Assembly (NCBI GenBank): GCA_949130495.1 | Contig: OX422215.1 | Coordinates: 66,975,244-67,039,243, forward strand | Direction of reading: 5' to 3' | DNA: 64,000 bases | Source of the DNA: Sambucus nigra | Taxonomy: Eukaryota; Streptophyta; Magnoliopsida; Dipsacales; Adoxaceae | Shown here: piece after piece, positions 39,003 through 50,032 of the stretch | How positions within the stretch are numbered: position 1 is the stretch's first letter | How the letters are laid out: each line of letters begins with the position of its first letter | Position numbers and translations under genes: made by a program | The notes under the pieces: generated by a model | Seen by the model: the letters and a program-made list of their open reading frames with translations, nothing else | What the model was told of the DNA's origin: nothing | The model's database searches: none

Positions 39003-41378
39003 TATAACACCCCGTGTTTTAGTTATTGATCTTTAATTAATCTGGAGTAAAATAAAATTTTGGAGTTTTTGGCCTTTAAGGATTTAACTTGGTTTTGTTA
39101 GTAAATTTTCAATTGGGAATTAATTCAGAACTTTTATAAAAAGGTTATAAGGTTTTTATTTAAACATTTAACTGGCAGGTGCGTATTTGTTCAGCTAAAG
39201 AATTATCAGGTAATTAAGCCAAATTTTAAAATATTTGATTTTGGGAATTTTGGGTCTCGTTCAAACAACATGCCCCGCCGTTCGAACGACATCGTATTGT
39301 CATTCGAACGATAGGCGTGCTCGTTCGACCGACATAGGCGGTGATTGGATGGGAGACTCCTAATATCGTTTTAACTCTTAAACCCTTTATATATTAAACA
39401 GAAACGGGGTGGGACTTTGAAAATAACTTTTCTCTCAAACTTTCTCCCAAAATCTTTTCCAAAACATATTTCTCATCTTCAACCCCTAGCCCCTACTTTT
39501 CACAAGTTTTGAAGAGTCTATTGGTGTCTTATCAAGAGGAATTCAACCTTTTAATTAGATTTTCATCCATCTAATCTCAGGCGTGAATACTCTATTCATT
39601 TCCTTTAGTATTATGCGTTTTAAGTGTTGCCAAAACCTCAATTCAATGTTTTCTTAAAATCAATTAGCAATCTAATTAGAGAAAGAGAACAATAAAGTTT
39701 GGGACTATTTTTATGAAATCTTTTAATATGAATAATATTCATAACCTTTGGGTACATAGGATTTATGAGAGAATTTTGGGTTTTGTTGGTGTAGGTTGCA
39801 TGTAGAAAAACCCTAGTTTTGGAATCAATGGATTTGGGGGCGTTTAACTCACGTTAATTATGTTGAGATAATGAAATTTGTAATATGATGATTTAATGAT
39901 GAGAAATCAGTGTTTTTATTAAAATAATTAATTGGGATCAATTTTGGTGAAGTTAAGATTTTATTGAATTGGACTATCTTGCGTAGTTTTGTACGATGAT
40001 TATTATGCTTATTTGTGTGACTTATTGGTATTATAATATTGCCATTGTGACGACGGTTTGTTGGCTATTCTTGATCTCCCTATATTTTAGGATGCCTTAT
40101 AGGTATGGGACTAGTGGGTATGCCTTTTGATGATTTACGCCTTCTTGGTATAGGACTTGAGACGGTATATTATCACGTGTTTCTCATTTTGGGGGTGGGA
40201 TGATTTTCGGTACTTTATCATCGTTACGCTAGTCTAGGCATGAAACTAGGACGAGGTTTATATTATAAATTCATCCTATACATAGGGTAGGACGTATTGA
40301 TAACTTGGGGACCCCTAGGTATGGGACTAAGGGTATTTTGAGGTTCTCACATCGATTAAAAGGGTGGGGTAATTTATAAATTGTGAAATTGAGAATTAAT
40401 GCCTAAGATAAAAATGGCTATTGAAATTGGTGACGACAGATTGTGTTAGTGACCGACAATTTAAACGGGTTAGCTTGGGTGATTTATGTCGTGTCGTGAG
40501 TTGGAACCTTGTCATATTATGGGGGATCAACAGTTTAAACGGATTTGGTTGGCTATTGACAAAGGGGTGTGACATTTTTGGTGAATTATCAACCATGGCG
40601 GGAGGGACGCTATAATGAATTTTGGTGAATTATCACCCGCGGCAGGAGGATCGCGATACCTAATAATTATCGAAGTAAGAACATAAATAACTTCAGAAAA
40701 TAATGGAATGGGCTAATTAAATAAAATTAGCATCGGGGGACTTGGGAACTTAAAATCATATTGGTGTGCCTTTTTAAATGGGGATCTCTACGGGTAGTTA
40801 GTGATTTATAATTATCGCGTTTAATTATCCCATTTAATTTAAAATATTCTATTGTGATATTTATTGCGTATAATGCTACTGTCTGGATTCAAGGATCCTA
40901 TTTGTAGGGATTAGTGTGTATTCATGCTCGGGGCTCTGACTTCGTGCATTGACTAACTTTTCAGGAAATAGTATTTGGTGAAGCTGCATTAATTTATTTG
41001 GAAAATTGCTTGGAGGTCCAGTTGGAGTTTCTCTACCTTATGCGTATCGATTTAGTTTAGTTTTCTATTCCTTCGCACTTGTATTGAGACTCAGTTTATT
41101 TTTTTGGTGGGCCATTCGGTTCCACAGTTGTACGATTTTATTCAGATATTCTTAGTGGAATTTTATTCAATTTTATATTATTGGAGATTGGAATTATTCG
41201 AAGTTTAGCATGTGATAGATCTTTTGTCATTCAGTTGTTATTATTATTTGGGATGAAATTTAATCATAAATGTTGTGGATCAATTATTTTACTGTCTCCT
41301 ACTAAGAATGGTATTTATTTACTCGCACCCGACTTCGTTTTGTTGGCGGCCAATGCCAGAGTTAGGCAGGGTGTGATA
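39003..41378 (+). repeat. Y 3' LTR
   Basis: 2376 bp. Both terminal dinucleotides are mutated relative to the other copy (TATAAC for TGTAAC, GTGATA for GTGACA). ORFs at 40421-40615 and 41181-41426 are LTR artefacts. Confidence 0.87.
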
Positions 41379-42059
41379 GCACATTTGATGAGGGTTGAGT
41401 TATACATCAATAGAGTGCGACACTAGCTTAAATATGAAGAGTGTACCTTCATATTTAATTATTGCAATTTTTACTTCTTGCTAAATATTTTCAAAATGTT
41501 TTACTTGGGCTCTGACCCATGTAAAAATATTTTTTGAAACCTTTTAGGTGTCCAGCCACAGGGATGCCCAGCTTGAGGATTCTATCCGGGGATGCACAAC
41601 GATAGCTCATGTGGAAGTTGCAGGACTTTGCTATAGATGCTTCGTTCATTTTCTCCTAATGTAGGGATTTATTTAAGTACCCATCTGGACATGTCCCCCT
41701 TAGATTTAGTATTCAGTTTATTTATGTGACCTTGTGTATCTAGGTTATTATTTCAGTTTATTGTTGGATTTTATTGTTGAGTCGATAGTTGATTCGCTCA
41801 TCTTTTATTTATATTATTCATCAGTGTTGTATTTAGATTCCAGGTCGTGGGAATGGTTTAATTATTATTTATTTCCACATGTTACTAATTAATGGAAGAT
41901 AAAATTTTAGCACCGGTCCACTTAAATTACTAGGTGGTTAGTAACTTTAAAAATATTTTTGATAGTGATGTTAAGAATGAGGCATATGAGACCAATGTTT
42001 TATTTTAATCACGAGAAGGCCACCCAGTATTTTAGTAGGCGGGGTGCCACATATCTTAA

Positions 42060-42981
42060 AGAAAAACAAATGTATACAATGATTCTACAATCTAGCAATA
42101 GGGTTATAAGACATGAATGGAATAATCAACGTATTCTAGAAACAAGTCTCAACCTCAATCATTGGGCCTACAGGAGTTCTCAAAAGGCAAAGAAATGCTA
42201 TGAAATTTCTCCATCAGGGTTTGTGATGTTTTGACTAAATACTCAACTTGGTCTCGAAAACTCTCAAAATCTCTAAGATCGTGTGTGGAAACATGACTAG
42301 TAACACGCATGGGAGGGCGTGCGGGAATAAGTATAGGAGCTCGAGTTGGAGCATTCTGGGGAACACACATGTGAGAAACTATCCCTAGCATAAAACAAAA
42401 CTCTCTAATGTGACCTATTTGTTTTCAATGGGAACAAACGTACACGAGCTTGGGTTTACCTGGCTCAAAATGCCTAGGACGCGCTCTTCTTGGTGGGTTC
42501 GATCACCTAGGTGGGTTAGAACGAGGGCCATAAGGATCCATCACAAACTCAGGAACCAAATGGAGTGCGACATATGAAGTGGATGCACGGTCATAACCTA
42601 TTCCTTGCCTCTTAATATTTCTTAATGTGGTACTGAGGAGTATCTTTCCAACCTTATTAGATGTGTCCTCTAAAGTGACCTTAACCTCTTGGGCACGTTC
42701 GAGATCAATCACGAGTTGGTACACATCGACTTCAAGTTTCTCATGAGTATCCAATGAATCTTGAAGATCACTTGTAAGACTAGCTGCGTCATTGGTCAAA
42801 TTAATACTCATCCTACCTACAATAATCAACTACTCACACAAGGAAACTCTCACCTTCTCGAGTTGACTCACCGATGCCTCACACTCTCTCAAAACATTCA
42901 TCTCCTTCTCTAAGTCAGACACCTTAAGAGATAACTCTTTATTAAGCTTTTTCATTTTTAAAGTCTCGGTTTAAAGATCAT
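42060..42981 (-). pseudogene. Ty1/copia-type gag, C-terminal half (left of element 3)
   Basis: Minus-strand reading continues the gag found at 55265-56362 after removal of element 3. Visible: a coiled-coil stretch (DLEKEMNVLRECEAS; LQDSLDTHEKLEVD), a conserved block near DRASTSYVALHLVPEF, and a CCHC knuckle CSH-stop-KQIGHIREFC near 42425, in which the second Cys codon has become TGA. Several stops and frame changes follow. It is interrupted at 42982 by element 3 and ends at the X LTR. Confidence 0.75.
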
Positions 42982-43545
42982 TGTTGATGTAAAAAATTAG
43001 ATCGTATCTAATTATTTAATCACAGATAAAATTAAATAAGACAAAGAATTTTTAAAGTGGTTCAGCCTTATAGGAATGGCCTACGTCCACTGTTTCTGTT
43101 ATTGCCGAATGTTTGGGAATTCTCAATATATGGTTTTATCAAGAAATTCCGGTCCCCCCTGGATGAGGATGATACAATGTATTTATAGCACTTAGGCTGT
43201 ACATGTGAAAGGGTAAATAATTAATGCCCCTTAAGCGTATACGTCTGTATGATAAGCATTTAATGAATAGTCGAACTGTTGATTATCTGGAAATTAATGC
43301 TATGGTCGAGATGCAGCTCGGACCGCCTTAGTTGCTCGTTATTCAGGAGTTCCTCGGAGCAGGGGAGTTCCTCGGAGCAATGAAGTTCCTCGGAGTATTC
43401 CTGTTATTCGGAGTGTCTGAATTGATCGGGGAGGCAGAGTTCCTCGTTGTTAAAGTGATTGTATAAATGTTTATATATGCCACGTGGATTGACACATGTC
43501 TTCCTGTGATTCATCCATGTCAGCATGTCAATTTTGGTATCAACA
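42982..43545 (-). repeat. Element 3 3' LTR
   Basis: 564 bp. Holds three copies of the CTCGGAGCA/GTTCCTCGG motif where the other LTR has two (18-bp extra unit near 43352-43370). Reading minus, the polypurine run TTGGGGGCTTC (43546-43557) precedes it. Confidence 0.93.
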
Positions 43546-43802
43546 GAAGCCCCCAATATTTCATAGTTTCGAATCTTGAGGAGTATGGAACATTCTTTCT
43601 CGGAATACGACAATTTTTAAATGATCCTCCTGATTTTTAGGAGCGTTTCCTTCGTATTTATTTTTCCTTCCAAATTCGCAGAATCAGCCTTTTTGAATTT
43701 TTATAATTGCTTCGATCTTCGCGCACTTTTTGTCCTTTTAGCCGCCGATAGCGTAATCATTTCTTTTTGTAATCATTTCCTTCACCGTTTTCTGAGGCAA
43801 AG

Positions 43803-43809
43803 TATTTAA
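43803..43809 (+). promoter_or_regulatory. candidate TATA box of antisense gene 1
   Basis: TATTTAA about 170 bp upstream of the ATG at 43978, followed by a CT-rich leader (TCTCTCTCTCTC), as in many plant 5' UTRs. Inferred. Confidence 0.4.
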
Positions 43810-43977
43810 GCGTCACATACAAATCCCATCGTCTTCTACTTTTTCAAATTTCTGTTTTCGAGTTTTCCATTGTCTCTCTCTCTCTTGTGCGTTCATCTTT
43901 TCCATCGTTCGTTGTCAACAGATCCCCCTTTTTTCTTTAAGATCTTCTTCCTTCTTCTTCATTTATTTTATTTCATC

Positions 43978-46093
43978 ATGGTTTATCTTATTGAATCTCT
44001 TGAGAAGTTTCGTTCTGATTTTTCTATCCCTTGTTCGGTAACTCTGGAGGAACTTTCTGAACCTTCAGATTATTTTCGCTTGGCTGAGGGACATTGGTTC
44101 CCCAGCCTCTTTATTGCTGAGTGTGGATTTTCTTTTCCACCGAACTCCTTATGTTTAGAATTCTGTCATTACTTTGATGTCGTTCCTGCAAAAATAGCCC
44201 CCAACACATGGAGAATAGTTAATGGGGTGCATAGGCTCAATCAAATTCATGGAACTCGTATAGGGATTCCAGAAATCATGTATTTTTATAGATGGGCAGT
44301 TCTGGATAATACTTTTTATTTAAAAACAAGATTTTTGAATAGGGCTTCAGTAGTCAATCTCCCAGATGCCAATAGGGACTATTTCGAACATGGGGTTGTT
44401 AATAAAAATTGGCAACATGCCCCTTTAGTTGGAGATGAAGTATACCAGGGTCCCAGATGCCCTCCCTATGGCAATGGGATAGGTTATTTTTATTTTATTT
44501 TATTTCTAAAATTATGCTTTCATTATGTTTGATAAAATGTGTGACTGATATTTCAATGTGTATTTGTTTGCAGTTGATAGCAAGAGAAAAGCTCCAAAGG
44601 AAACAGAAGTTAACATAAAACACTTGAAACTTATCTGGAGCTTGCATCAGAAAGTTGCAGACGAGCACATTAGGTCTGCTTCATACTTGCTGCAGTATAA
44701 GAGCTATACATCCTCTTTTACTGCTCGCCCTGTGATCAGCAATACTGAACCAGTGCCAGTTCTTGAAGACTCTTCTCCTGAATCTCACATTCCCCTGAGT
44801 CAGAAAATGGGTAAAAGAAGAGTTCCTGCTATCTTCGAGACATCTACCTATGCTGGAGAGGCAAAAAGAAATAAGTCTGATGTCCAAGAGGGGACAAAGA
44901 AAATAGATGTTTCTCCCTCTGTTACAACCAAGAAGGCTGCCGAGAAGCCCCCAGTGGCTCCGAGCAAGAATGATGCTCCCAAGGAAGTGATTACCATTTC
45001 CCCGACCAAGAGTTCTTCCTTGGTTGAAGCTGTTCTTGTGCCCCCGAGGAGGCTGAAGAAAAGCTCCTCGGTCAATTTGACTAAAACCATCTCCCAGTTC
45101 CCAATTAGTGGTGCTGGTGTTCCCACCATTGTTCCCCCGAGCTCTGCTATGAGCTTGGTGAAGACTTGGATCATCCCCGAGATCCAAGGAGTTAAAGAAA
45201 ATCTTCCTCGGGATATGCTCACCTCTTTGGATACTCGCCATATTGCTTCAGTAAGTTTTTCTTGTTTTGAACTTTCCCTCTTTCCCTTAATACATATATC
45301 TCTATACTGACTTGTCGTTATTTTCTTTTTCCAGTTGGTGAGCTGCTTTAATACAATTGTAAATAAAGATGAAGCAATCAAGGCTTCTAGCTCCTCGTCC
45401 GGTGTAGAGGAAGCTTTAATGGGTTTGACCCAATCTTTGAAGGACTCCCGTCAGAAATATGACGAGGATAAAGCTGATTGGGAGAAGAAACTGGCCTTGG
45501 TCGAGGAAGAGAAGGTTCAGATTGTTGAAGTCTCCAAAGGGTTGGAGAGAAAAGTGAAGGTTTTAGAAGAAAAGAATAAAGAGCTTGACGAGAAGCTTAA
45601 GAATTTTGGTGAGCTTGGGAACAAGCTCAAAATTGTTGAGAAAGAATTAACCCTTCTTCGCGAGGTAAATCGTCAGAAGGAGGAGGTGGAAGGCAAATTG
45701 AAGGCCACCGAGGAACTTCTATCCGAGAAGATCTCCTCGGAGAAAATGAAAATAAAGTTGGCTGTGAAGAAGTCCTTCAGCACTGGCTGGGATAAGGGAT
45801 GGAATAAGGGGGTAGCTGTAATAATGTCACAGATAGAGTATGGAAGTATCAAGTATTTCAGAGATGGCTGGGTTGCTGCTCTACAGGAATTGAAGGTTGA
45901 TGAGGGTTCTGAATTATTTAAACAACATCTTCCTGGTCCCCCTCCAACTATCGAGGATGAAGAAGAGGACGAAGCTGCCTCTGAAGAGTCATCCATGGTT
46001 GTGGGTGATGCCCCACAAGTTATCCAGCCAATCACCGAGCAGCTTCCACCTCTGCCTGCCCCATCTGAGCAACCTCCTTCACCTATTGAATAA
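43978..46093 (+). CDS. antisense gene 1 of element 3: three-exon Transposase_28/PMD-like protein (about 646 aa)
   Basis: Exons 43978-44482, 44574-45250 and 45335-46093. The introns begin GTTATT and GTAAGT and end TTTGCAG and TTTCCAG. Phases fit exactly (exon 1 ends with one base completed by TT of exon 2; exon 2 ends on a codon), giving 1941 coding bases with no internal stop. The N-terminus (FPPNSLCLEFCHYFDVVPA, then KIAPNTWRIVNG) resembles the plant family annotated as putative gypsy-type transposon (Transposase_28). The middle is Ser/Pro/Lys-rich. Exon 3 has a long Glu/Lys coiled coil (about 45480-45740) and a C-terminal block with GWDKGWNKG and DGWVAALQELKV. The start ATG follows a CT-rich leader. 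After the stop the sequence remains readable in part (PPKKVLGDKEKV), so the tail may have been shortened. Function is not known; a role in the life cycle of the element is inference. Confidence 0.8.
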
Positions 46094-46242
46094 CTTTTTG
46101 TTTCTGTCGAGTAACCTAGCTCCTCATCCCAGCCTCCCAAGAAAGTTTTGGGAGACAAGGAAAAGGTGTGAAGTTGTTCGGTATTTGTTTAATTTTCTTT
46201 TGACATATGTACTCTGAACATTGTACTCTTTTTCTATGATGT

Positions 46243-46248
46243 AATAAA
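46243..46248 (+). terminator. candidate polyadenylation signal of antisense gene 1
   Basis: AATAAA 150 bp after the stop codon, in a T-rich context. Confidence 0.4.
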
Positions 46249-46328
46249 ACTTGCATTTTTTATCATACATGTTGTTGATACTCTGTCTGCATTCTTATTA
46301 ACTCTTGCCTTCTCTTCTCTATTAGGTT

Positions 46329-47501
46329 ATGGCCAGAATGGAATTGCTGTCTGCTCATGACACAAAACTGCTGAGACAATGCAATGAATACTTTAAGGCA
46401 GGTCATACTGATTTGGATAAGTCACAAATTGTAGACATCCTTGGCCAAGATGCTTCAGAACAAGCAATTGAGGCCTATCAATACCTGAAGTGTCTTCTTG
46501 ATCGTGCCATAGACAATAATGTGGCTTATTACGAAATGATTGAAGTCTTACAAGGTACTCTTGATGAACTTCAACAGCTGTACAAAGAATCTTCAGCTCT
46601 TTTGCATGAGGGGTATGAAAAGAAATATCAAACACTCAATGCTGACAAGGGCCATGACAAGAAGCTTGCTGCTTATGAATTGAGAGATAGAACTTTGAGA
46701 ACAGAGGTCGAGGAGCATAGGCAAATAGCTGAGTTGCTAGAGCAAGAGAATAATAATTTGCGAAATGAACTAGCTCAGTTGAAGTCTGTTGCCTCCTCTT
46801 CAAATGCCTCGGTCCCTGTGACTAATGAGGGATTTTCCTTCTTGGAAGTTGAAAACACCAAATTACGAGAAGAATTGGAGACTTTAAGAAGAGGTGGTCC
46901 TTCTACTCCTGCTCGGGGACGAGGAAGAGGTTCTCGTGGACAAGCAAGAGCTGCTCTGAGTGTTGTCGAGGAACAAGGAATTCCACCTGCTCGGGGACGA
47001 CCAAGAGTTATTCGGCCTACTATTGAAGAAGCTCATACTCAAGTATCATTGGAAAACCAAGCATTCCAGTTGATGGCAAAAAATCAAGCCTTGTTTGAAA
47101 TGTCCAAGAAAATTCAGAGTCTGGAGGAGCAGCTTGCTGCGCTGAAGTCTGCTTTAGAAAATAAAGATATTTTTGCCAGAAGCCTTCATGAGAAATTAGA
47201 GAGATTAACTTATCAATTCCATAAACAACCTAGTGAATTCTGGATGACAGGTTACAATGAAGCCCTTTGCCACTTGGATGCTCGTATTGAGAACGCTAAC
47301 AATGAAGGCTATAAACAGGGGTGGTTGAACGCTCTGGGTGTACTGAAATTGGAGCAAGGTCACTATTTATGGAACTACCATGACCCTAGGCTGCTCGATC
47401 TACCAGTTCCACCCTTCAAGCTTCACATGAGCTGGATCCCTGCTCGGGCCATTCCTCGGTGCCTGATTTCAAAGTATCTTGGTGATTATAATCTCCATTG
47501 A
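46329..47501 (+). CDS. antisense gene 2 of element 3: coiled-coil protein (390 aa)
   Basis: Uninterrupted ORF from ATGGCCAGAATGG to TGA at 47499-47501. The ATG lies three bases after a strong splice acceptor (TTCTCTATTAG), and a donor-like AAAAG/GTGTGA lies near 46166, so the leader may be spliced from the upstream transcript. Features: helical N-terminus, coiled-coil segments (EHRQIAELLEQENNNL; NTKLREELETLRR), an Arg/Gly-rich stretch (PARGRGRGSRGQ) repeated in part as ARGRPRV, another coiled coil, and a C-terminal block with MTGYNEAL and QGWLNALGVLKL that resembles the end of antisense gene 1. A further frame after the stop (ending KAQGKRPIE) suggests a lost tail. No enzyme motif is visible. 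I do not recognise a function. Confidence 0.72.
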   Translation: MARMELLSAHDTKLLRQCNEYFKAGHTDLDKSQIVDILGQDASEQAIEAYQYLKCLLDRAIDNNVAYYEMIEVLQGTLDELQQLYKESSALLHEGYEKKYQTLNADKGHDKKLAAYELRDRTLRTEVEEHRQIAELLEQENNNLRNELAQLKSVASSSNASVPVTNEGFSFLEVENTKLREELETLRRGGPSTPARGRGRGSRGQARAALSVVEEQGIPPARGRPRVIRPTIEEAHTQVSLENQAFQLMAKNQALFEMSKKIQSLEEQLAALKSALENKDIFARSLHEKLERLTYQFHKQPSEFWMTGYNEALCHLDARIENANNEGYKQGWLNALGVLKLEQGHYLWNYHDPRLLDLPVPPFKLHMSWIPARAIPRCLISKYLGDYNLH

Positions 47502-47839
47502 AATGCAGAGTTATCTCGTCCCGAGCACCTACTAGATAGACCTTCTTAATGAATATCAAAATGCTTCAAGACCCTAACTTCATCAATTCTCCCCTTTCCT
47601 TGAAAGATCCTCCTGCTAGCGAGGAACCTGTCTCAAAAGCACAAGGAAAGAGACCTATAGAATAGGAATTTTTGATGTAATGGTTATTTATACATTTCAT
47701 AATCAATGTACTCTATTTTTGGATTTTAATGAAAGATAGATATTTTGTTTGCAAATGTTGATTGTCATTGACTTGTAGCTATAAAACAGTTTTCACTTGT
47801 GTATGCATATCTGTTAAAAAGATAACAACATTATGTATT
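47502..47839. other. 3' flank of antisense gene 2
   Basis: Contains the possible out-of-frame tail of gene 2 (to about 47667) and then AT-rich sequence. No other feature seen. Confidence 0.5.
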
Positions 47840-48625
47840 TTGTCGACCAACTGTAGTTGACTCAAACTTTTTGTCGACTAGCTTAAATTTGTAATAATCA
47901 TTTGGCTGACCCAAAAATAATGATGTTTTGCTTCTCGACTTAATTAAAAGTCACAAGTAATAAAAATTTAACTTGGCCTTTACAATATTCATAAAATGTT
48001 TTCGACCAATAAGGGTTGGCATCTTTTGATTCTCAACCAATATAACTTGATGAATTTTTCTTTCCCGACCAACTTTGGAATTTTTTGAGAAATATTTCCT
48101 CTTCCTAACCAACCTTAGTTGGTATTTTTAGGAATATTTGGCCTCCTAACCAAACCGAGTTGGCATTTTTAGGAGTATGGTTTCCTAACCAGCCGAAGTT
48201 GGCATTTTTAGGAATGTCGTTCCCTAACCAAACCGAGTTGGCATTTTTAGGGATATTTTTGCCTCCTAACCAAACCGAGTTGGCATTTTTAGGAGTATGG
48301 TTTCCCAACCAATAGAAGTTGGCATTTTTAGGAATGTCGTTCCCTAACCAAACCGAGTTGGCATTTTTAGGGATATTTTTGCCTCCTAACCAAACCGAGT
48401 TGGCATTTTTAGGAGTATGGTTTCCTAACCAACCGAAGTTGGCATTTTTAGGAATGTCGTTCCCTAACTAAACTGAGTTGGCATTTTTAGGGATATTTTT
48501 GCCTCCTAACCAAACCGAGTTGGCATTTTTAGGAGTATGGTTTCCTAACCAACCGAAGTTGGCATTTTTAGGAATATCGTTCCCTAACCAAACCGAGTTG
48601 GCATTTTTAAGGATATTTTTTATGT
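47840..48625. repeat. 40-bp tandem array with 120-bp higher-order period
   Basis: The core CCTAACCAAACCGAGTTGGC followed by ATTTTTAGG recurs every 40 bp from about 48100. Three variant monomers alternate, so identical sequence returns every 120 bp (GCCTCCTAAC at 48251, 48371 and 48491). To the left, progressively diverged copies (CGACCAA..TTGG) reach back to about 47840. The minus-strand ORFs at 48105-48308 and 48468-48656 exist only because 120 is divisible by three. Confidence 0.93.
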
Positions 48626-48749
48626 TGCTGTTGCTGAGCAGTGTAGTGTGTAGCACTAGTATTCCCCAAAAAACTTCAATAAAAGGAAAGAGGCTGGCAA
48701 AATATCATTTTATTCATACTGAAGGAACTGCTTTACATAAGATTTTACA

Positions 48750-49832
48750 TCACTGATAGTACTTGCACAAGTGTTCAGCATTCCATGCATTTTTAAACTT
48801 TTCCCCTTCTAAAGTTGCTATTTGGTAAGTTCCTGGTCGACCAACTTCTGTAACTCGGTATGGGCCATGCCAATTTGCCTCCAACTTGTTGTGCTTTTGA
48901 ATGACCTTCTTTAGCACGTAATCTCCTTCTTTTAGGTTGCACTTCTTCACCCTCTTATTGTAGAACAGGGATGTTCATTGTTGGTAAGCGACATTCCTAA
49001 TGGCTGCTTCTTCCCTAACCTCCTCGAGCATGTCCAAATCCAATCTTCTCATTAAGTCGCTAACTGGGGAGTTGAAATTCAGCACTTTGTGTGTTGGGAG
49101 ACCCAACTCGGCAGATATTACAGCCTCACTTCCAAATGCCAGCATATATGGGGATTCTCCAGTTGCAGCTCGGGGAGTAGTACGATAAGCCCATAATACT
49201 GACTGTAACTCGTTGATCCAATTTTCCTTTGCCTCACTTAGCCTTTTCTTCAAACCATTGAGCAGTGTTCTGTTCGTCACTTCAGCCTGTCCATTACTTT
49301 GGGGATGATCTGGTGCTGAATGGAGCTTCAAAATGTTGGATTGGTGGCAATAGGCAGCAAATTCCTCATTATCAAATTGCATTCCATGATCGGTGATGAA
49401 TGCATGGGGAAGACCATATCTACAAATGATATTTTTCCAGAAAAATTGATATACCTTCTCGTAGGTCATGTCGACGAGAGGCTCTGCTTCTACCCACTTA
49501 GTAAAATAATCCACTGCGATGACGAGGTATTTAAACCTTCCCCTGGTCGTTGGTAGTGGCCCGACCAAATCTATCCCCCACATGGAAAATGGCCAAGGGG
49601 AAGTGATAGGTGTCAACAATGCTTGTGGAGTTCTTCGGATGGAGGAAAAACGCTGGCACTTATCACATTTCTTGGCATAGGCTATACAATCAGCCCTCAT
49701 CGTTGGCCAGTAATATCTCTGCATCATTATACTTTGTAAAAGAGTTCGACCTGCTACATGGGCTCCACATGACCCTTCATGGATCTCTTCAATCAATTCT
49801 TTCACCTCGGAGGGATGTACACATCTTTTCAA
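48750..49832 (-). pseudogene. Element 3 Pol: integrase
   Basis: ORF 48975-49832 covers the zinc domain (HEGSCGAHVAG..., YYWPTMRADC, KCDKCQRFSS) and catalytic core: WGIDLVGPLP (first Asp), FITDHGMQF (second Asp; the usual Asn of DNG is His) and HPQSNGQAEVTNRTL (Glu). A stop at about 48973 precedes the C-terminal part (48750-48950, LEANWHGPYRVTEV, ending CKYYQ-stop). Conserved wording places it in the Tat/Athila side of gypsy, without a chromodomain. Confidence 0.9.
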
Positions 49833-50032
49833 TCATGTCATGATTCTTCGTCTGTATAAAACACCATTAATTAGTACATACCGAGCAGCTTTAAACTTCA
49901 ATTTCTTGGCAGCGATCTTATCAATCGGTAATTCTCCCTCCTTAATATATGCCCTGATGGGATCCATCCAAGATGGTCCTAAGTCAAGGGTGATAAAATT
50001 CATTATCAGGTCTTCATCTATGCTCCGACTAG

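Larger units (their letters stand above)
36031..41378 (+). mobile_element. Y: non-autonomous LTR retrotransposon (580-bp internal region)
   Basis: Two long LTRs (36031-38422 and 39003-41378) enclose only 580 bp. A primer-binding site (TGGTATCAGAAC) and a polypurine tract are present, but no gag or pol coding. Target duplication GCATA (36026-36030) and GCACA (41379-41383) matches at 4 of 5 bases. It must have been mobilised by the enzymes of a relative, plausibly an element 2-type chromovirus with similar LTR ends (TGTAACACCCCG). The LTRs differ by several percent, so it is much older than elements 1 and 2. It is inserted inside the X LTR. Confidence 0.88.
34548..42051 (+). repeat. X-element LTR (about 2.15 kb), split by the Y insertion
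   Basis: Left part 34548-36030 begins TATTTCTGAGG right after a polypurine tract. Right part 41379-42051 ends GGCGGGGTGCCACA. The right part is clearly similar to the terminal region of the element 2 LTR read in reverse (for example AGGTGTCCAGCCACAGGGATGC). Parts join at the GCATA/GCACA duplication made by Y. No coding sequence. The matching 5' LTR is not in the window. Confidence 0.7.

Noticed and set aside
37028..41426. ORFs within the Y LTRs as genes
   Set aside because: They fall in repeated LTR DNA, differ between the two LTRs by frame-breaking changes, and have no domains.
44681..46158. Minus-strand ORFs opposite antisense gene 1 (44681-45241, 44848-45381, 45673-46158)
   Set aside because: The + strand has a phase-consistent spliced gene with domain and coiled-coil structure. 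These lack motifs and do not align with gag-pol of the element.
48105..48656. Minus-strand ORFs with repeated NANSVWLG units
   Set aside because: They are open only because the 120-bp repeat period is a multiple of three; no start context or homologue.
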